This document shows positions 35,302-46,800 of a stretch of DNA of 64,000 bases, piece after piece. The stretch comes from Termitomyces sp. T153 (Eukaryota; Basidiomycota; Agaricomycetes; Agaricales; Lyophyllaceae): positions 35,285 to 99,284 of the forward strand of contig JACKQL020000144.1 in the NCBI GenBank assembly GCA_018296165.2, given 5' to 3'. The position numbers were made by a program, and so were the translations under genes. Each line of letters starts with the position of its first letter. Position 1 is the stretch's first letter. Below the pieces are notes generated by a model. The model was not told where the DNA came from. It did no database searches and was given only the letters and a program-made list of their open reading frames with translations.

Positions 35302-36046
35302 AATTAAGTGAATAAAGGAAAGTGGATGTGAATGAATTAGAAGTATTAGCTGTGGTTAGATGAGGGAGGGGGAGGACGAATGTTTGGTCTTTTATACCTG
35401 TATTGATCGGCATTGAAAAAGGAAAGGAAAATTTCGAGGGTGAAGAAAAGCATCCTCTCTTTGCATGTGGCGGGAGGACTCAACATGGTCACACCGACGG
35501 ACCGAGGCGCAAAGGCCGATCATGATTCGATCATGATCTAAAAAAATGATCGATCGGCGGTCAGGCTGAAGCGTATTCAATTGCCCGTGTCGCGCGATTG
35601 GACAAACAAAAATGCAAAGCGAAGAAAGAAAGTTTTCTTGGGAAACGAAAACGATTTGAGCAACGATCGCGAGGGCGGGAGAAAGGTTTGGCCAAAAATT
35701 TGAAAGCCGGTACCAAACAGCACCAAAATCACGACCGGCCGCACCTTGCCGCTCTAGCGGAGATCAAGTTTTTTCGAAATTGCCAATTGAAACGAAAACA
35801 GCTTCAGACGAAGTTTTGGGCTTCTCGGCATTTCTTTGTGAGTACGAAGAGAAGGCATACGATCACAAGTATCGAAGATCCTCGACATCACGCATGTTCG
35901 TTTGCGCCACCGTACTGACAATATGACGTCATGTGGTACTTAATTGTAGTTCTAGAACGTTCGAGGTGAGAACACATTTCCTAGTAGGCATTTATGACAG
36001 TTCTACAGATCGACCCTGGTAGAAAGGATACAAGTTAAAGTGTACA
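35302..36046. promoter_or_regulatory. Upstream region of the atypical AA9 gene
   Basis: No gene is supported; a lysine-rich plus-strand frame at 35,598-35,918 is probably chance. Besides the TATA box it contains an imperfect palindrome at 35515-35558 (gccgatcat...atgatcgatcggc) with several GATC and ATCATG repeats. Confidence 0.5.
35390..35396 (-). promoter_or_regulatory. TATA box of the atypical AA9 gene
   Basis: TATAAAA on the minus strand lies about 90 bp upstream of the start codon at 35301, a normal distance for a highly expressed secreted enzyme gene. Confidence 0.7.
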
Positions 36047-37832
36047 CTAAGTAGTCTGGAAGTCAACATCGACGCACCTGAGCACATGCCTATACTTGAC
36101 GGTATTGTTCTTAACGGCATTGACGGCCCTTGCCGCATCTTTCACTGGATGTTGGTATTGAGCGCGAGTAGAGGATGAAGGTGCTGGCAAGCAGACTTAC
36201 TATCAAGGACCTCAATCCAACTCTTAACGCCCTTCTTCACAGCAAGTTCCAGCATATCAATAACCTCTTTCTTGCTGCCACTATGGTACGGAAACTCGTA
36301 AGATACTTCCAAATGATGAATGAAATCCAGCGTACATATGGCTTCCACCGAGAAGTGCTCCATTGCCCATAATGTCTGCCAGGGAGTAAGCATTTATAAT
36401 GGAAGTGAGGAGTGAAGGGACTACCGAAAGTGTGCAGGGCAGGCAATTTATCATCGGGAACAGCGACCATGATAAGCCGACCATGGACTTTAAGCGTTGT
36501 CATGAGTTCGGTGAGAGGAATACCACGAGAAACGTCAGCTGTGCACTGAGAATAGGTCATCAGATAGCTAGCGCAGATATTAACTTCAACACGGACGATG
36601 ATCAAGTCCAGCTTCCCCTGCCAACCTTTGGTGAAATCTTTATTCCCGGTGATGACGAAATCAGTTGCTCCGAGAGCACGAGCATCCTTCTGTATCAATG
36701 CGTGGATACTTTGTCATTCAGAGATACTTTAAGAATCATACCTCTTTGTTCGTAGAGTGAGAGAAGGCGACGACCTGCTCTGCTTCTAGAGCACGCGCGA
36801 ATTGAATGGCGAAGTGTCTAATTCGAGGGTGAGAAGTTGGCGTTAACTCAAATTGAGACTGAAGAAGTATCGTTCACCCAAGCCCACCGATGCCAACAAT
36901 GCCAACTCGCTTTCCAGGTCTGCATGGAGGCGTGAGGTTAGGGATAGGACGCAATGGCAAAACATACCCGGTGTTGTTCCTGACAAGGGGCGAGTATACG
37001 GTAATGCCGGCGCATAACATTGGAGCGATTTGTTCCAAAGGAAGCCCTGCCGGTAGGGGGAAGACGAAGCGTTCGTGAGCACGGACGGCCGTAGAATATC
37101 CACCGTGTGCGATGTCGCCCTGTCGAACATGAATACCCCGCCTTTTGACCTTGAAAACGCTCACATTAGGATACTTGGCGTTGTAGGTGTCAACTTGCTT
37201 GGGGCAGCTATAGATCCATGTTCAATCCATAGGATGACGCACATAATGACGATTAAATGCTTACTATTGCTCGTTGTCGGCGTTGCATCGGTCGCATTCT
37301 AAGCAGGAACAGATCTGAGCTCTAAAACAATGGAAATATATAAGGATAGCTGTAGCTGGCGTGGGGGTCTGCTCACCCAACTCCAGCCCGATCCCCGACC
37401 TTGAAGGACTTGACCTGAGGCCCAACCCTGACGACGTGTCCTACGATTTCATGACCGCTGATAAGAGGCTTTTCAGCAGTCAGTCAGTAAAAAACAACGT
37501 GAGTGTGGATTTCGCATCGACACGGACCAAAATAGGATGGCCCCATCCACCCGTAATAGTATGGACCTCAAATCCGACATATAAGCCCACAAAAAAGGAG
37601 ATACGGGCAAAAAACGTACATCCGAGCCACAAACACCACAGAACTCGATTTTGATGTCAATATCGTAGTCCTCGGCACGTTTGGGCTCGAAATCAATAAC
37701 CTCAAACTTATCCCACTTCTCAGTGTCGTGAATTCTGCAAGGCGAAAGGAGGAGCACATAAAAATAAACCCTGCGTGTCAATAAAAAAACGTACGCGTAT
37801 CCTTTCCATTTGAGTTCGGATTGAGAAGACAT
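36047..37832 (-). CDS. NADP-type zinc alcohol dehydrogenase (CAD-like)
   Basis: Fourteen exons on the minus strand: 37832-37795, 37734-37620, 37566-37528, 37468-37377, 37321-37265, 37207-37165, 37119-36968, 36919-36878, 36817-36742, 36689-36597, 36545-36425, 36375-36336, 36280-36201, 36144-36047, giving 361 residues. Catalytic zinc ligands are Cys45 ([11 protein letters not shown]), His70-Glu71 (SGHEIVGH) and the Cys in [10 protein letters not shown]. Structural zinc cysteines 101, 104, 107 and 115 follow C-x2-C-x2-C-x7-C. The Rossmann motif is [10 protein letters not shown]. The family reduces aldehydes, including cinnamyl and other aromatic aldehydes, with NADPH in the cytosol. No signal peptide is present. 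Its closeness to LPMO genes fits a role in lignocellulose-derived aldehyde detoxification, but that is inference. Confidence 0.95.
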
Positions 37833-38714
37833 ACTACGAGATGGTTGAGCTTAACGATGGAGAACGAAGGGAGGTGATACGAGAGAAGGTTCCAGGAGAC
37901 CTAGGCCTAAGGGTCTATTATGATGTCATAGGTCTGGTTCTTCGACGTCGGGTAATAATGACATGACGTCAATCGAGAACCTGATCTTTCGATCGGATTG
38001 TCTCCGGATGCCGTCAGTTTACAAAATAGGTACAAAGAGTCGACGAAAAGGTCTTTCAACTTACATCCTCGTACTCGTGACCGACGGAAGCTCCTCAGGA
38101 GCACTTGAACTATCATCTGATATCACAAAAGTCTGGTTACGCGTATACGTAACCACCTGTGGCGAGATCACGAAATCAGCTAGGTTTTTCTGATGCACTC
38201 TCTTTCCATCACACACCACGTTCTAGCCTTTTTTTGTCTCGATGTTTTGATGCTGTGTCCGATGAACTTTCAGGGGTAAAAGGATGCGTCTATCTGGAAA
38301 CATTTGGAAGACTTGGACAACGATATTTGATGCAGCAGAAGCTGGGCGATGGGCCATTCAGAGGTTGAATAAGCTTGGTTTTCGGTTCCAAAGATTATGT
38401 TGGCTTTGAAAGGTACTATATCTTCATCTTTACAATGTCGTGCGCATCAAGTAGATGGGGTTTCATGACATCCCTCGTTGATCTGTACTGTTCTCAGAAC
38501 TGTTTCGGAGGGGCTACCAGCGTTCACAGGCGTGACCAGTTCGGCATGTTGTTTGGGTGTCTACTTATCGTAATCCTCCGCTTTTGGATTTTCAATTTTT
38601 CCCTTCTTCAATGGTTTTTCAAGGCTAATCCTATCAAGGCGATTACAGCAGCTCAAATTTCCTGAGCTTAATAAAGGAGTGACACAGCTCACTATCTGGC
38701 TCGACACCTTCACA
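37833..38714. other. Divergent intergenic region
   Basis: It separates the start of the dehydrogenase (-) from the start of the hydrolase (+), so both promoters lie here. No gene or clear motif was recognised; an open plus-strand frame at 38,375-38,665 matches nothing. Confidence 0.5.
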
Positions 38715-39909
38715 ATGCCTTCTATCACTGTTGACAACAATATAACCTTCTACTACACAGACAGTGGTCCTCCCTCAAAATCTGCATATGTAACCATCTT
38801 CTTCCTTCATGGATTGACCTTTCACAGTGGTAGGGATCCTTCCTATCTTCTGAATTACTTCCGCTAACGCCATACATTAGGTATCTTTCAACGGCTCGCG
38901 GATTCGGCTTGGTCCAGGCAACTGAGGATTATAGCTTTTAATCGACGAGAATATCCTGGATCCTCTCCATATACCGACGACGAGCGGAGAGTGATTCGCA
39001 CGGGCTCCTTCGAAGAGCGGCTGAGTTTCGTTCAGGAGCAGGGAAAGCTGATCGTCCTGGCTGTCGATGGTCTCATCCAACAGTTGTCTCTACCACGACG
39101 GGTAGCTGTTGCAGGCTGGTCACTGGGGACCGCCGCATTGTTATCAATGTACTGTTCTATCGAAAGGGTTTCTGACGATGTACAGCGAAGGTTGAGGAAT
39201 TCTGTCAAGACTTTTATTCTTCTAGGTATGTGTGTACTACTTGGACATACAAGGTCCATGTCTGAACTCTGAATTAGACACGACCATCTATTGCCACGGT
39301 CTTCCCACTCCTCCTGGTGGATATAATCCATTCCATGATCACAGCCTCTCCTATGAACACAAGAGCCCAGCATTCCAAAAATGGGCTTCTTCCTACTATC
39401 AGCATGGAGACCTTTCGTCACACGATGTCTCAGAGCTTCGGCTTTCTTCAAGCGGATGCGAACTATTTAAACGACCTACTGTACAAACAATGACTCCAAT
39501 GGAGAGGAAATCTACCGCGAGTCCTAGCTCGAGGTACGACTGTCTGTTTCTATTGAATTTTCATTCCGTCCTCGAGGCACAGACCAACACCTTCCTCTTC
39601 GACTCCCACATTCGAAAGTCATGGGGGAAACACAAATTTTGGTGTTTGTACGGTGAGGCTAGTTTCTGGGTCAGCATCTATGCTTCATGGTATCTCGAGC
39701 AAAAGTCAAATGAGATAAACTTCAAGTCACTGTATGGTTTCAATCATTTTGTAAGTTCCACTAAGCAGATGTGTCGCTTGTTGCATTGACGTTGGATCAT
39801 CTCACAGTTCATGTGGGACTATCCCGAAGGAACTCTGGATTTACTGATAGACATCTGTACGAACAATGATGGAAAGAACTCGGAATATCCTGTTCTTACT
39901 AGGTTGTAA
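38715..39909 (+). CDS. Alpha/beta-hydrolase fold protein
   Basis: Four exons: 38715-38829, 38881-39225, 39278-39750, 39808-39909, giving 344 residues. The oxyanion motif is HG in FFLHGLTFHSG. The nucleophile elbow is G-W-S-L-G with Ser119 (VAVAGWSLGTAALL). A late His in FNHF (about residue 310) is the likely catalytic base. The segments GLPTPPGGYNPF and LYGEASFW are characteristic of an Agaricomycete hydrolase family of unknown substrate. No signal peptide is seen, so it acts inside the cell on an ester or similar bond. It is the last gene before the transposon block starts at about 40,100. Confidence 0.9.
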
Positions 39910-40821
39910 AGTACTACCATTGTCAGCGCGTCCCTCTTCAATAGGGTCCTGTTTAGATGTTACTACGCGAAACAAGCCAATATAGCTATGAGCCTGAGCA
40001 CGATCTTGGCCAACACCATGAAGCCAAACTCTAGCTGTCTATTACAGAGAACCGAAGCTCTCAAAAGGTCTCCATGTCAGTAGGCAGAAAAAGCCCATTT
40101 TTTGAATGCTGGCATCCTTTGTTCAGGGGAAAGGCTGCACATTGCACTGACATCGCAACTTTCCTGACTTTCTGCTCACCCAACTTCTCAACTTGCTGCT
40201 CACTACTATCCTGACTCACCATTTATCATCCTGATTATCCACTCACTACACCAAATTTCTGCTCACTGTCCCAACTTTCTCCTCTCTGCAAAGGTTTGCA
40301 ACTTTTCACTTACCTTCTGACTTGTGGAAAGCTTTGTTTTTCACAGAGCAAGCTCAGAGCACTATAAGGTACATATATAGTGTGCTGCAGCTGAATAGAA
40401 GCAACAACCTTGTTATTAAGAATTAACATGTTCAAGATCCAATGACCACTCAGTCACAAAGGAACATTATGATCTAGGTGATGGTATACCAACTAGATAC
40501 TTGATGATGGACTCAAATAAGACTTGGTTAGATTGTGTAGTTAAGGCCAGGTTAAGGTTAATTGGGTATAGGGTGGTCAATTGTTTATAACAAAGTATAT
40601 TCAAGTATATCAAGGTTAGCTAGTTAGGTTTGTAATAGATAAGGTAATATAGTACCCCAGTCTTTCTTCCTGGATTCTGAGCTAGCATCCTTCCTTTATT
40701 CTGCTCTCAACCAATGGCTATCCAACAGTACTTTTTTTTATGCAGTCATGGGCCTGGAGGCTAGAGATCAAGGCCATTTACAATCAATTTCCATTTTTAG
40801 ATTGGACTTGCTGCAACACAC
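39910..40821. other. Island edge and possible solo LTR
   Basis: CpG vanishes beyond about 40,080. The stretch 40,130-40,310 repeats the phrase tttctgctcac. From about 40,323 to 40,727 the sequence has an LTR-like shape: TG start, acatatatag TATA-like motif, and an end ctctcaaccaatggctatcc typical of fungal LTRs. I found no target duplication. Confidence 0.4.
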
Positions 40822-41969
40822 TGTCAGGTTCCACTGACCATGGGGGCTCAGCTACACTGGGCAAGTCCTTACTAGGCAGACGTGATTCCCTGCACTGACA
40901 ACTGGGCATTTGGAGGTGTTCCAAACACTGGGGACTTGTGAGGATAGTTGGTGGAGATTGATCCAAGCAAGTCTGGGGAGGTCCGGAGGAGTAGGGGATG
41001 AGCTGAGGGGAAGGGGGACAGGCTTGGCGGGGTTCAGGCACAAGTCTGTATGCAAGTATTGTGGGTGTGGAGGAGGCAGAGGCTATGCAAGTGATGGAAG
41101 CGGAGCCAGAGTTTGATGGGGGATCAACAGAGGTTGATAGAGTTCAGAGCCAAGCATGTAGCGAGGTCTGGAGTTGGTTAAAGAGTGTCTGGGATTTGTA
41201 ATCATAATTGTGGGGTTTGTGAAGGCATTAAAGGTTGGGAAAGATAGGAACACAATGGATGGGACAGATCAAACAAGATGAGATGGAGTCAAACAAAATG
41301 AGATGGAGTTGAGACAAGATGGAGATGAGAACGAGAATAGATTCAGGTGGAGATACAAAACAATAACGAAACAATAACGGAATAGAGACAAGACAAGACC
41401 GGGAGACTGAGAGTAAGAAAATGAGACATGGAACACAAAACATGAGAGAGAAACAATCAGACCATAGGTAATGTTAAGCAATATCAAGACTAGAGTACAA
41501 AGAGCTACTCTATATCTTATATACTGACTACTGGAGAGCTCTGGGGAATGTCAGCTGTGGTAGTGGGGCTTGGCAGAGCTCAACAGAGTCAACAGGTGTT
41601 GGTTACAATCAGAGGGTGGGCTGCATTGATATGTTGATGGGATCAATTGGTGATGCAGGCCATTCCAAGGTCATCATGATACTTCAAAGTAAGTCGGAGG
41701 AACCAGGGTGTCGAGTTGATGATGTGTAACGGGGTCAGGCATGGTGGGGGAATGGTCCCAGGGGCTCAGGAGATCCAGGGGAAGTGTCGCTGACTGCAGG
41801 GAAGATGTCGGAGTTGGCCAGGGGGCTGTCAGAGTTAGCTGAGGATGCATCGGAGTTAGCCAGAGTAGGTGCAGAGCACTGTGGAAGTTCGGCAAGGCAT
41901 TGGGGGAGGTTCTGGGGGGGCAGGGGGTCATTGGATGATGTGCAGGGGTCCAGGGAATGGGTCATGACA
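40822..41969 (-). repeat. 3' LTR of element B
   Basis: It starts TGTCAGGTTCCACTGACC and ends GTCATGACA. The minus-strand TATATAAG motif is at 41516-41523. The adjoining tcaccccccctttc (41970-41983) is a purine tract when read on the minus strand. Confidence 0.85.
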
Positions 41970-42188
41970 TCACCCCCCCTTTCAATGTTGAGACCCTCAA
42001 GACGTGGGGCGCAGGTCAGGGATCAGTGGGGGCATGGGAGTCGAAGCCAAGTAATATTGATCAATCCACAGTGAATGATGGCAGCATGGGAGGCAAAGTC
42101 AAAGCATGGTTGCCACTTTGTCAGGGGGTTCTTCCCAATCAATTAAAAGACTTGGACATACCCCAGGGTTCCCCCAAAAATTTCTTCC

Positions 42189-43880
42189 ATGTCCTCCTCC
42201 AATCACTCAGCTCCATGGTTTTCTGATGCGGACAAGGTGGTGGTGTATGACAGCAAGGGGGAGGAGTTTGAGCACTGGCATTGGGTCAGTGCCATGTACT
42301 GGGGTTGTAAGTAGTGTCTACTTGTTTTTTTGGGGTAATTGACAGAGCTTTGCAGGGTGGGTTGCAACAGTGTTGGGCTCTTCTGGGGGCTCTACTCGAG
42401 AGAGGGGCTTGGGATGGACTAGAGTTTGTCCCATGCAGTTGAGTTTGGCGGTGGGGGGCAGGGAGGGAGTCCTGCAGGTGCAGCAAGTTCCACAGGCAGA
42501 GGTGATGGTGGAGGAGTTTGTGAGGGCATTGGTGCAGGCTTGGGGCCCCCCAATGCTGGAGTGGTGTTTGAACCAAGCCCTAGTAGTTTTCAAGCCCTTT
42601 TGGTCACATTTACTGACCATTTGGTTATAGTGTACCCTTTGTGCTTGGCGGGGCAAGCTGTGCAAATTCGATGGGCCCTCCATGGGCTTGCGATGTGACA
42701 CCTCTGTGTGCCTTCTATGCTGCACAAGGCACAAGAAGTGCTCAATTTTGTTGGAGTGGCAGGCAGTGTGTGTTGCTGCAGAGCAGGGGTGGGATGAGGG
42801 TTGGGTGCAGGGGCAACTGGGCAAGGCACAGAAGGCCAGGGTGTCAGGGGAGAGGGGTGCGGGGCAACCTGCAGGGAAGGTGGGACCTCTGCGGGGTGGG
42901 CAGAGGGAGGGGGCACTGGCAGTGGTGGATAAGGGGAAATAGAGGGCCTCCCTGCTGTTGGAGGCGGGGCCCAGCAAGAGGCCGTGGGGACACAAGTCGA
43001 TGGTGGGGCCTCTGGGGCCTCACTTTTACTCTCTTACCTTGGGCACACCATTGGAACAGGCTTCAAGTTCCCCAGAGCCCCCGCCTTCAATCACGGAGGT
43101 TTTCCTACATCGGCAGGTGGAGGCTTTGATGATGGCATTGACAGCATGAGAGGGGGAGCTCTGACGGGTAAGGGAGGATCTGGATGTGGCACAGAGGGAG
43201 AAGGAGGCACTGCAGTGGGAGCGGGACACCTTGGTGCGAGTGGCGACAGAGTGGGCATTGGAGGTGCGGGGTTTGTGGGAGCGTCTGATGCAGCAGGAGG
43301 TATGACCCATGGAGGTGGCAGAGGGGCAGCAGGTGGCATCAGAGGGTGGTTCATTGCGGGCAGAGCTGGAGGCAGTGGGGTAGAGGGAGGATTGGTTGGC
43401 CAGTGAGGCTGCCTCAGGCCGTGCAGGGGTCCTTCATAAGTATCTCCCCAGTTCTCTGTTCTGTTGCTAATGAATTGTTTTTGGTTAGGCTGGGTGCAGG
43501 AGCACCAAGTTCTCCTGGACAGTGCCTCTGCAGCACTGGCATCAATCCAAGACAGGTTGATACAGATGTCTGTGGATCACCCTTTGGAGCTTCAGCAGGG
43601 GATGGCAAGGATGGGGAGGTTGCTGGCAGGGCATCGGCGGCACAATGCAGTGGCCCTGGGGTCATGGTGGGAGGTGGCAGTGGACATGAGGGAGGCCTTG
43701 CCAGGGTTGGCAGAGGTTCTAGTGGTGGTGCCCAAATGGAGATTGATTTGGGGATTGGGGAGGAAGGGAGGGGGTTTCCCGAGGGGGGAGGGGTTGAGGG
43801 AGCAGTCGGACTCCATCCTCTTGTTGCTCTGTGCCCTGTTGCCTACCCCCTTTTTATTGTATTATATTGTTGTTAATGCA
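42189..43880 (+). pseudogene. Antisense Cys-rich/coiled-coil gene of element B
   Basis: It starts 220 bp from the inner LTR edge with MSSSNHSAPWFSDADK and EFEHWHWVSAMYWG. An intron with GTAAGT at 42307 and CAG at 42355 fits. The next part has the cluster CTLCAWRGKLCKF and LRCDTSVCLLCCTRHKKCS, then a long coiled coil (EDLDVAQREKEALQWERD, RVATEWALEVRGLWERL), then a second intron (43440-43488, branch gctaatg) and the C-terminal block (VLLDSASAALASIQDRL, HNAVALGSWWEVAVDM). In-frame TAG and TGA codons at about 42,628, 42,940 and 43,147 break it; at the last two element A keeps TGG. The product is unknown, possibly a zinc-binding coiled-coil protein. Confidence 0.75.
43440..43488 (+). other. Probable intron in the antisense gene of element B
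   Basis: It starts GTATCT, has a gctaatg branch-like site and ends GTTAG. It sits at the same codon position (CATAA before the donor) as the intron at 11285-11329 in element A. Confidence 0.7.
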
Positions 43881-43899
43881 ATTTTGGTCGATGCTCCTG

Positions 43900-46800
43900 G
43901 GCATGTGTGGTGAGCTTTAGTTTGTGTGAGGGTAAGTAAAAACATGCAGGGGTGCGGGTGGGAGTTGAATCCCTAGTAAGTCCAGAGGTGGGGGTTAAGC
44001 CCATTGTTTGCTGTCTGTGTTGGCTAGTCCCGGGGTCATTGTGGGACTTGGTGGAGTATTGTGGGAGGGAGTCCCAAGGCTCGATGGGGTGTTGGGAGTC
44101 TTCCTGTGGGGTTCCGTTGCATTTTGGGGCATTGACAGCAGCGTTGTTGGGCTTGGCCCTTGGGGTTTTGGACCAAAGTTGTAGGAGTTGTCCTCTGTCT
44201 GCGGTGGGGTCAGGCATTGTGCTGGTTAGGGGGGGCAGACCTCTGAATCTTTGGAGTGTGCTTGATGGTGGCTGGCAGTTTTGTTTTTTCTGTTGGTGTG
44301 GCTTGCAGAGAGCAGAGGCCTTCTGGTGGTTTGACCCTTATGCTAACATGGGTGGCAGAGGTGGCAGAGGTCCTTCTTGATGACAGTGGGGGTAGTGGAG
44401 TGATGACCCTTATACTGATGCAGCTGGTGGGGATGGCAGAGGTCTCTTTGGATGGTGGTGGGGGTGGTGGGGTGAAGTTTGTTCTTGGAGGCGGAGCCAG
44501 TCAGAGGCAGAAGTCCTTGGTGGCATAGAAGCGTGGTCCTGGTGTGAGTTGGTCCTTGTAATAGTTTGTTGGGGGACTGTTCCATGGGCCAGCTATGCTG
44601 TGAGTTGGATTAGTGTGGGTGTGGAGGTACTCCCTTGGGATAGGTGTTGCCATCCTTTGGTTGTTGGTGTCCAGGCTTTGTGTTTTAGTGGGTTTGCGCA
44701 TGGTGGGGGTTTGTCAAGCTCTGGAGTATTGTATTGCATTGGAGGTGTACTGGGTTTGGGCCTTGCTGCACTCCAGAGTGTTGGCTCTGGTCAAGGTCGC
44801 ACTCCAGAGTATTGTGTTTAGGGATGGGTGTGCTTGGGTGGTGTTTTGGTGTGCTCCAGAGTGTCATTGATGAGGGGGTGGGGTTTGGGGTGGCTAGTCT
44901 CAATGAGTTTCTTCTGGTCCAGAGTTGAGGTACGTGAGTTCTAGGCCATTTACGTGACCTTGCTCTCCATTCCTGGCCAAGGGTAAGTCCAGAATGGTTA
45001 GAGAAGTCTTACGTAGTTCTGTCATTCTTCAGAACTTGAGGTGCTGCCTGGGTTGAATTGGTGGAGGCCTCCTTTTGGCAGAGGCAGTGCAGGGTTTGGT
45101 TGGTGACTGTCTCATCCTAGCGGAGGTGCTCCGGGGCAAGGGGGAGTTTGGGGGCTGCTGTCTCATGGGTTATTCCTCTTGGGGTAGGTGGTTCTTTTGG
45201 TGGAGCTGTGTCAGGGAACCATATTGAGGGCCTAAGGGTTACTGGTTTGTTGGCAGAGTGCGCAGGGCCAGTGGTACAAAGGTGGTGTGGGGGTTGGTGG
45301 TCTTTTGTTCCTTCCCAGGGCAGAGCCAGTAACAGGGTGGTGTGAGGGTTGGTGGAGTGTTGGCCTTGCTGGCGGAGCTCTTTTACACTCAGTGGGTCAG
45401 GGCGGGGTTAGTTTGGAGTGAGCTTGGGGCCTCAGGTGGCGATTTTTGTCCTTTCCCAGGGTGGAGCTAGCAGCAGAGGTGGTGGGGGGTCAGCAAAGTG
45501 TTGACTTCACTGGCAGAGCTCTCTTGGTTTTGGTGGGACAGGGTGGGATTGGTCTGTGCAGGTTCAGAGTGTTGTTTCTTTCTCTTGGAGTGGGAGTTAG
45601 CAGTGCGGAGTTGCGGGGTGAGGGTAGCCCAGTGGGTGGTTTGTCGATAGAGTCAATTCTGGAGGTGATGCGGGGGGAAAAGGGGGTCCAGGGAGCATTT
45701 GGTTGGTCCATTGTTTCCATCATACAAACTAGGGATCTGGAGTCAAATGTGGGGATTGGGGTTGGTTCTTAACTTGTTAGCAGGGCTGTGTTGGAGGTGA
45801 CGCAAGTTGAAGGGGAGGCTCCAGAGTTGGGTTTTCCTCTTTGTTCAGTTAGTGCGACAAGCAGGTGTTTAATGGACATTACCACTGAGTGGTGGAGTCG
45901 TTGCATATGGTGGAGGCTCCCAGAGTCATGTTTGGATGTGGGGAGCAGGTCTGGCTGCCTTCTGAGGCTTTGGTGATTCTAGCCATTGTCCCTTTGTGCA
46001 AAGTCTTTTGCTGCATTGGGGGAGATGGTTGTTCATGATTGTTGGAGGGTGGCAGGAAGTTGGTTGCAGGAGGACATCAATCTGGGACTTCAAGGGGGTT
46101 CATGGTGGGGTTAGGGTAGTCTTTCCTTTGTGCTCTGGAGCGGTCCAGAGGTCACTATGAATGGGGGCGGGGTAGGTCTTGGCACTGTGGGGCGATCAAC
46201 TAAGTTTCTGATCAGGGAAAAGGTGCTACTTCTTTAGAGGGCATCATTGGTTCCTTGATTGTCAGGGTGGAGTCAGAGGGGCCGCCTCATCATTCTGGGC
46301 GTCTGGATCAATCTCCATTGGCATGGTTAGATTTTGCTGGCGGTGTTGCGGAATTTGGGGGTAAACTACTTGGGGGGTCCCAGAGTTTATTCTCTTGTTG
46401 GGGAAGCGTTTTGTTGGGGGAGGGGAGCAGTATGGTGGCAGGTCTGGGGCTCTATGGGCGGGTTGCAGCGCGTGACACCCTTGCCAGTGGGGCAGCACGT
46501 TCTTCAATGTCAAGTTGTCATTGGGGGGTTGTGACATCCCTTCTGATGACGATTTGGGATGGGTAGCAATGGGGGAAAAACTAATCGCTTCTTATGGGAG
46601 GCATCAGCAATTTTAGGGCACTCTGGAGAAACTACTTCATATGGGGTTTGTTTCTGGGTACTCTGGTAGTGTGGTCCTGGTTTGATAGACATCTCCTGGT
46701 GTACAGGTGGGGTTTTGCGGAGTTGTTATCCAGCGATCTGTGATTGCAGGGTGGGTGCTGCAGGGCATCATCATTTTGGTTGGCGTTGTAATTCCCCTGG

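Noticed and set aside
35598..35918. Lysine-rich open frame of 106 codons in the AA9 promoter
   Set aside because: It has no recognisable domain, its composition follows the A-rich DNA, and it lies between a TATA box and a neighbouring 3' end where a promoter is expected.
42318..42995. 225-codon minus-strand open frame in element B
   Set aside because: It runs opposite to the plus-strand frame that shows conserved cysteines in three copies, a coiled coil and intron signals. Its Pro/Ser/Cys-rich composition looks like the shadow of that gene in CpG-poor DNA.
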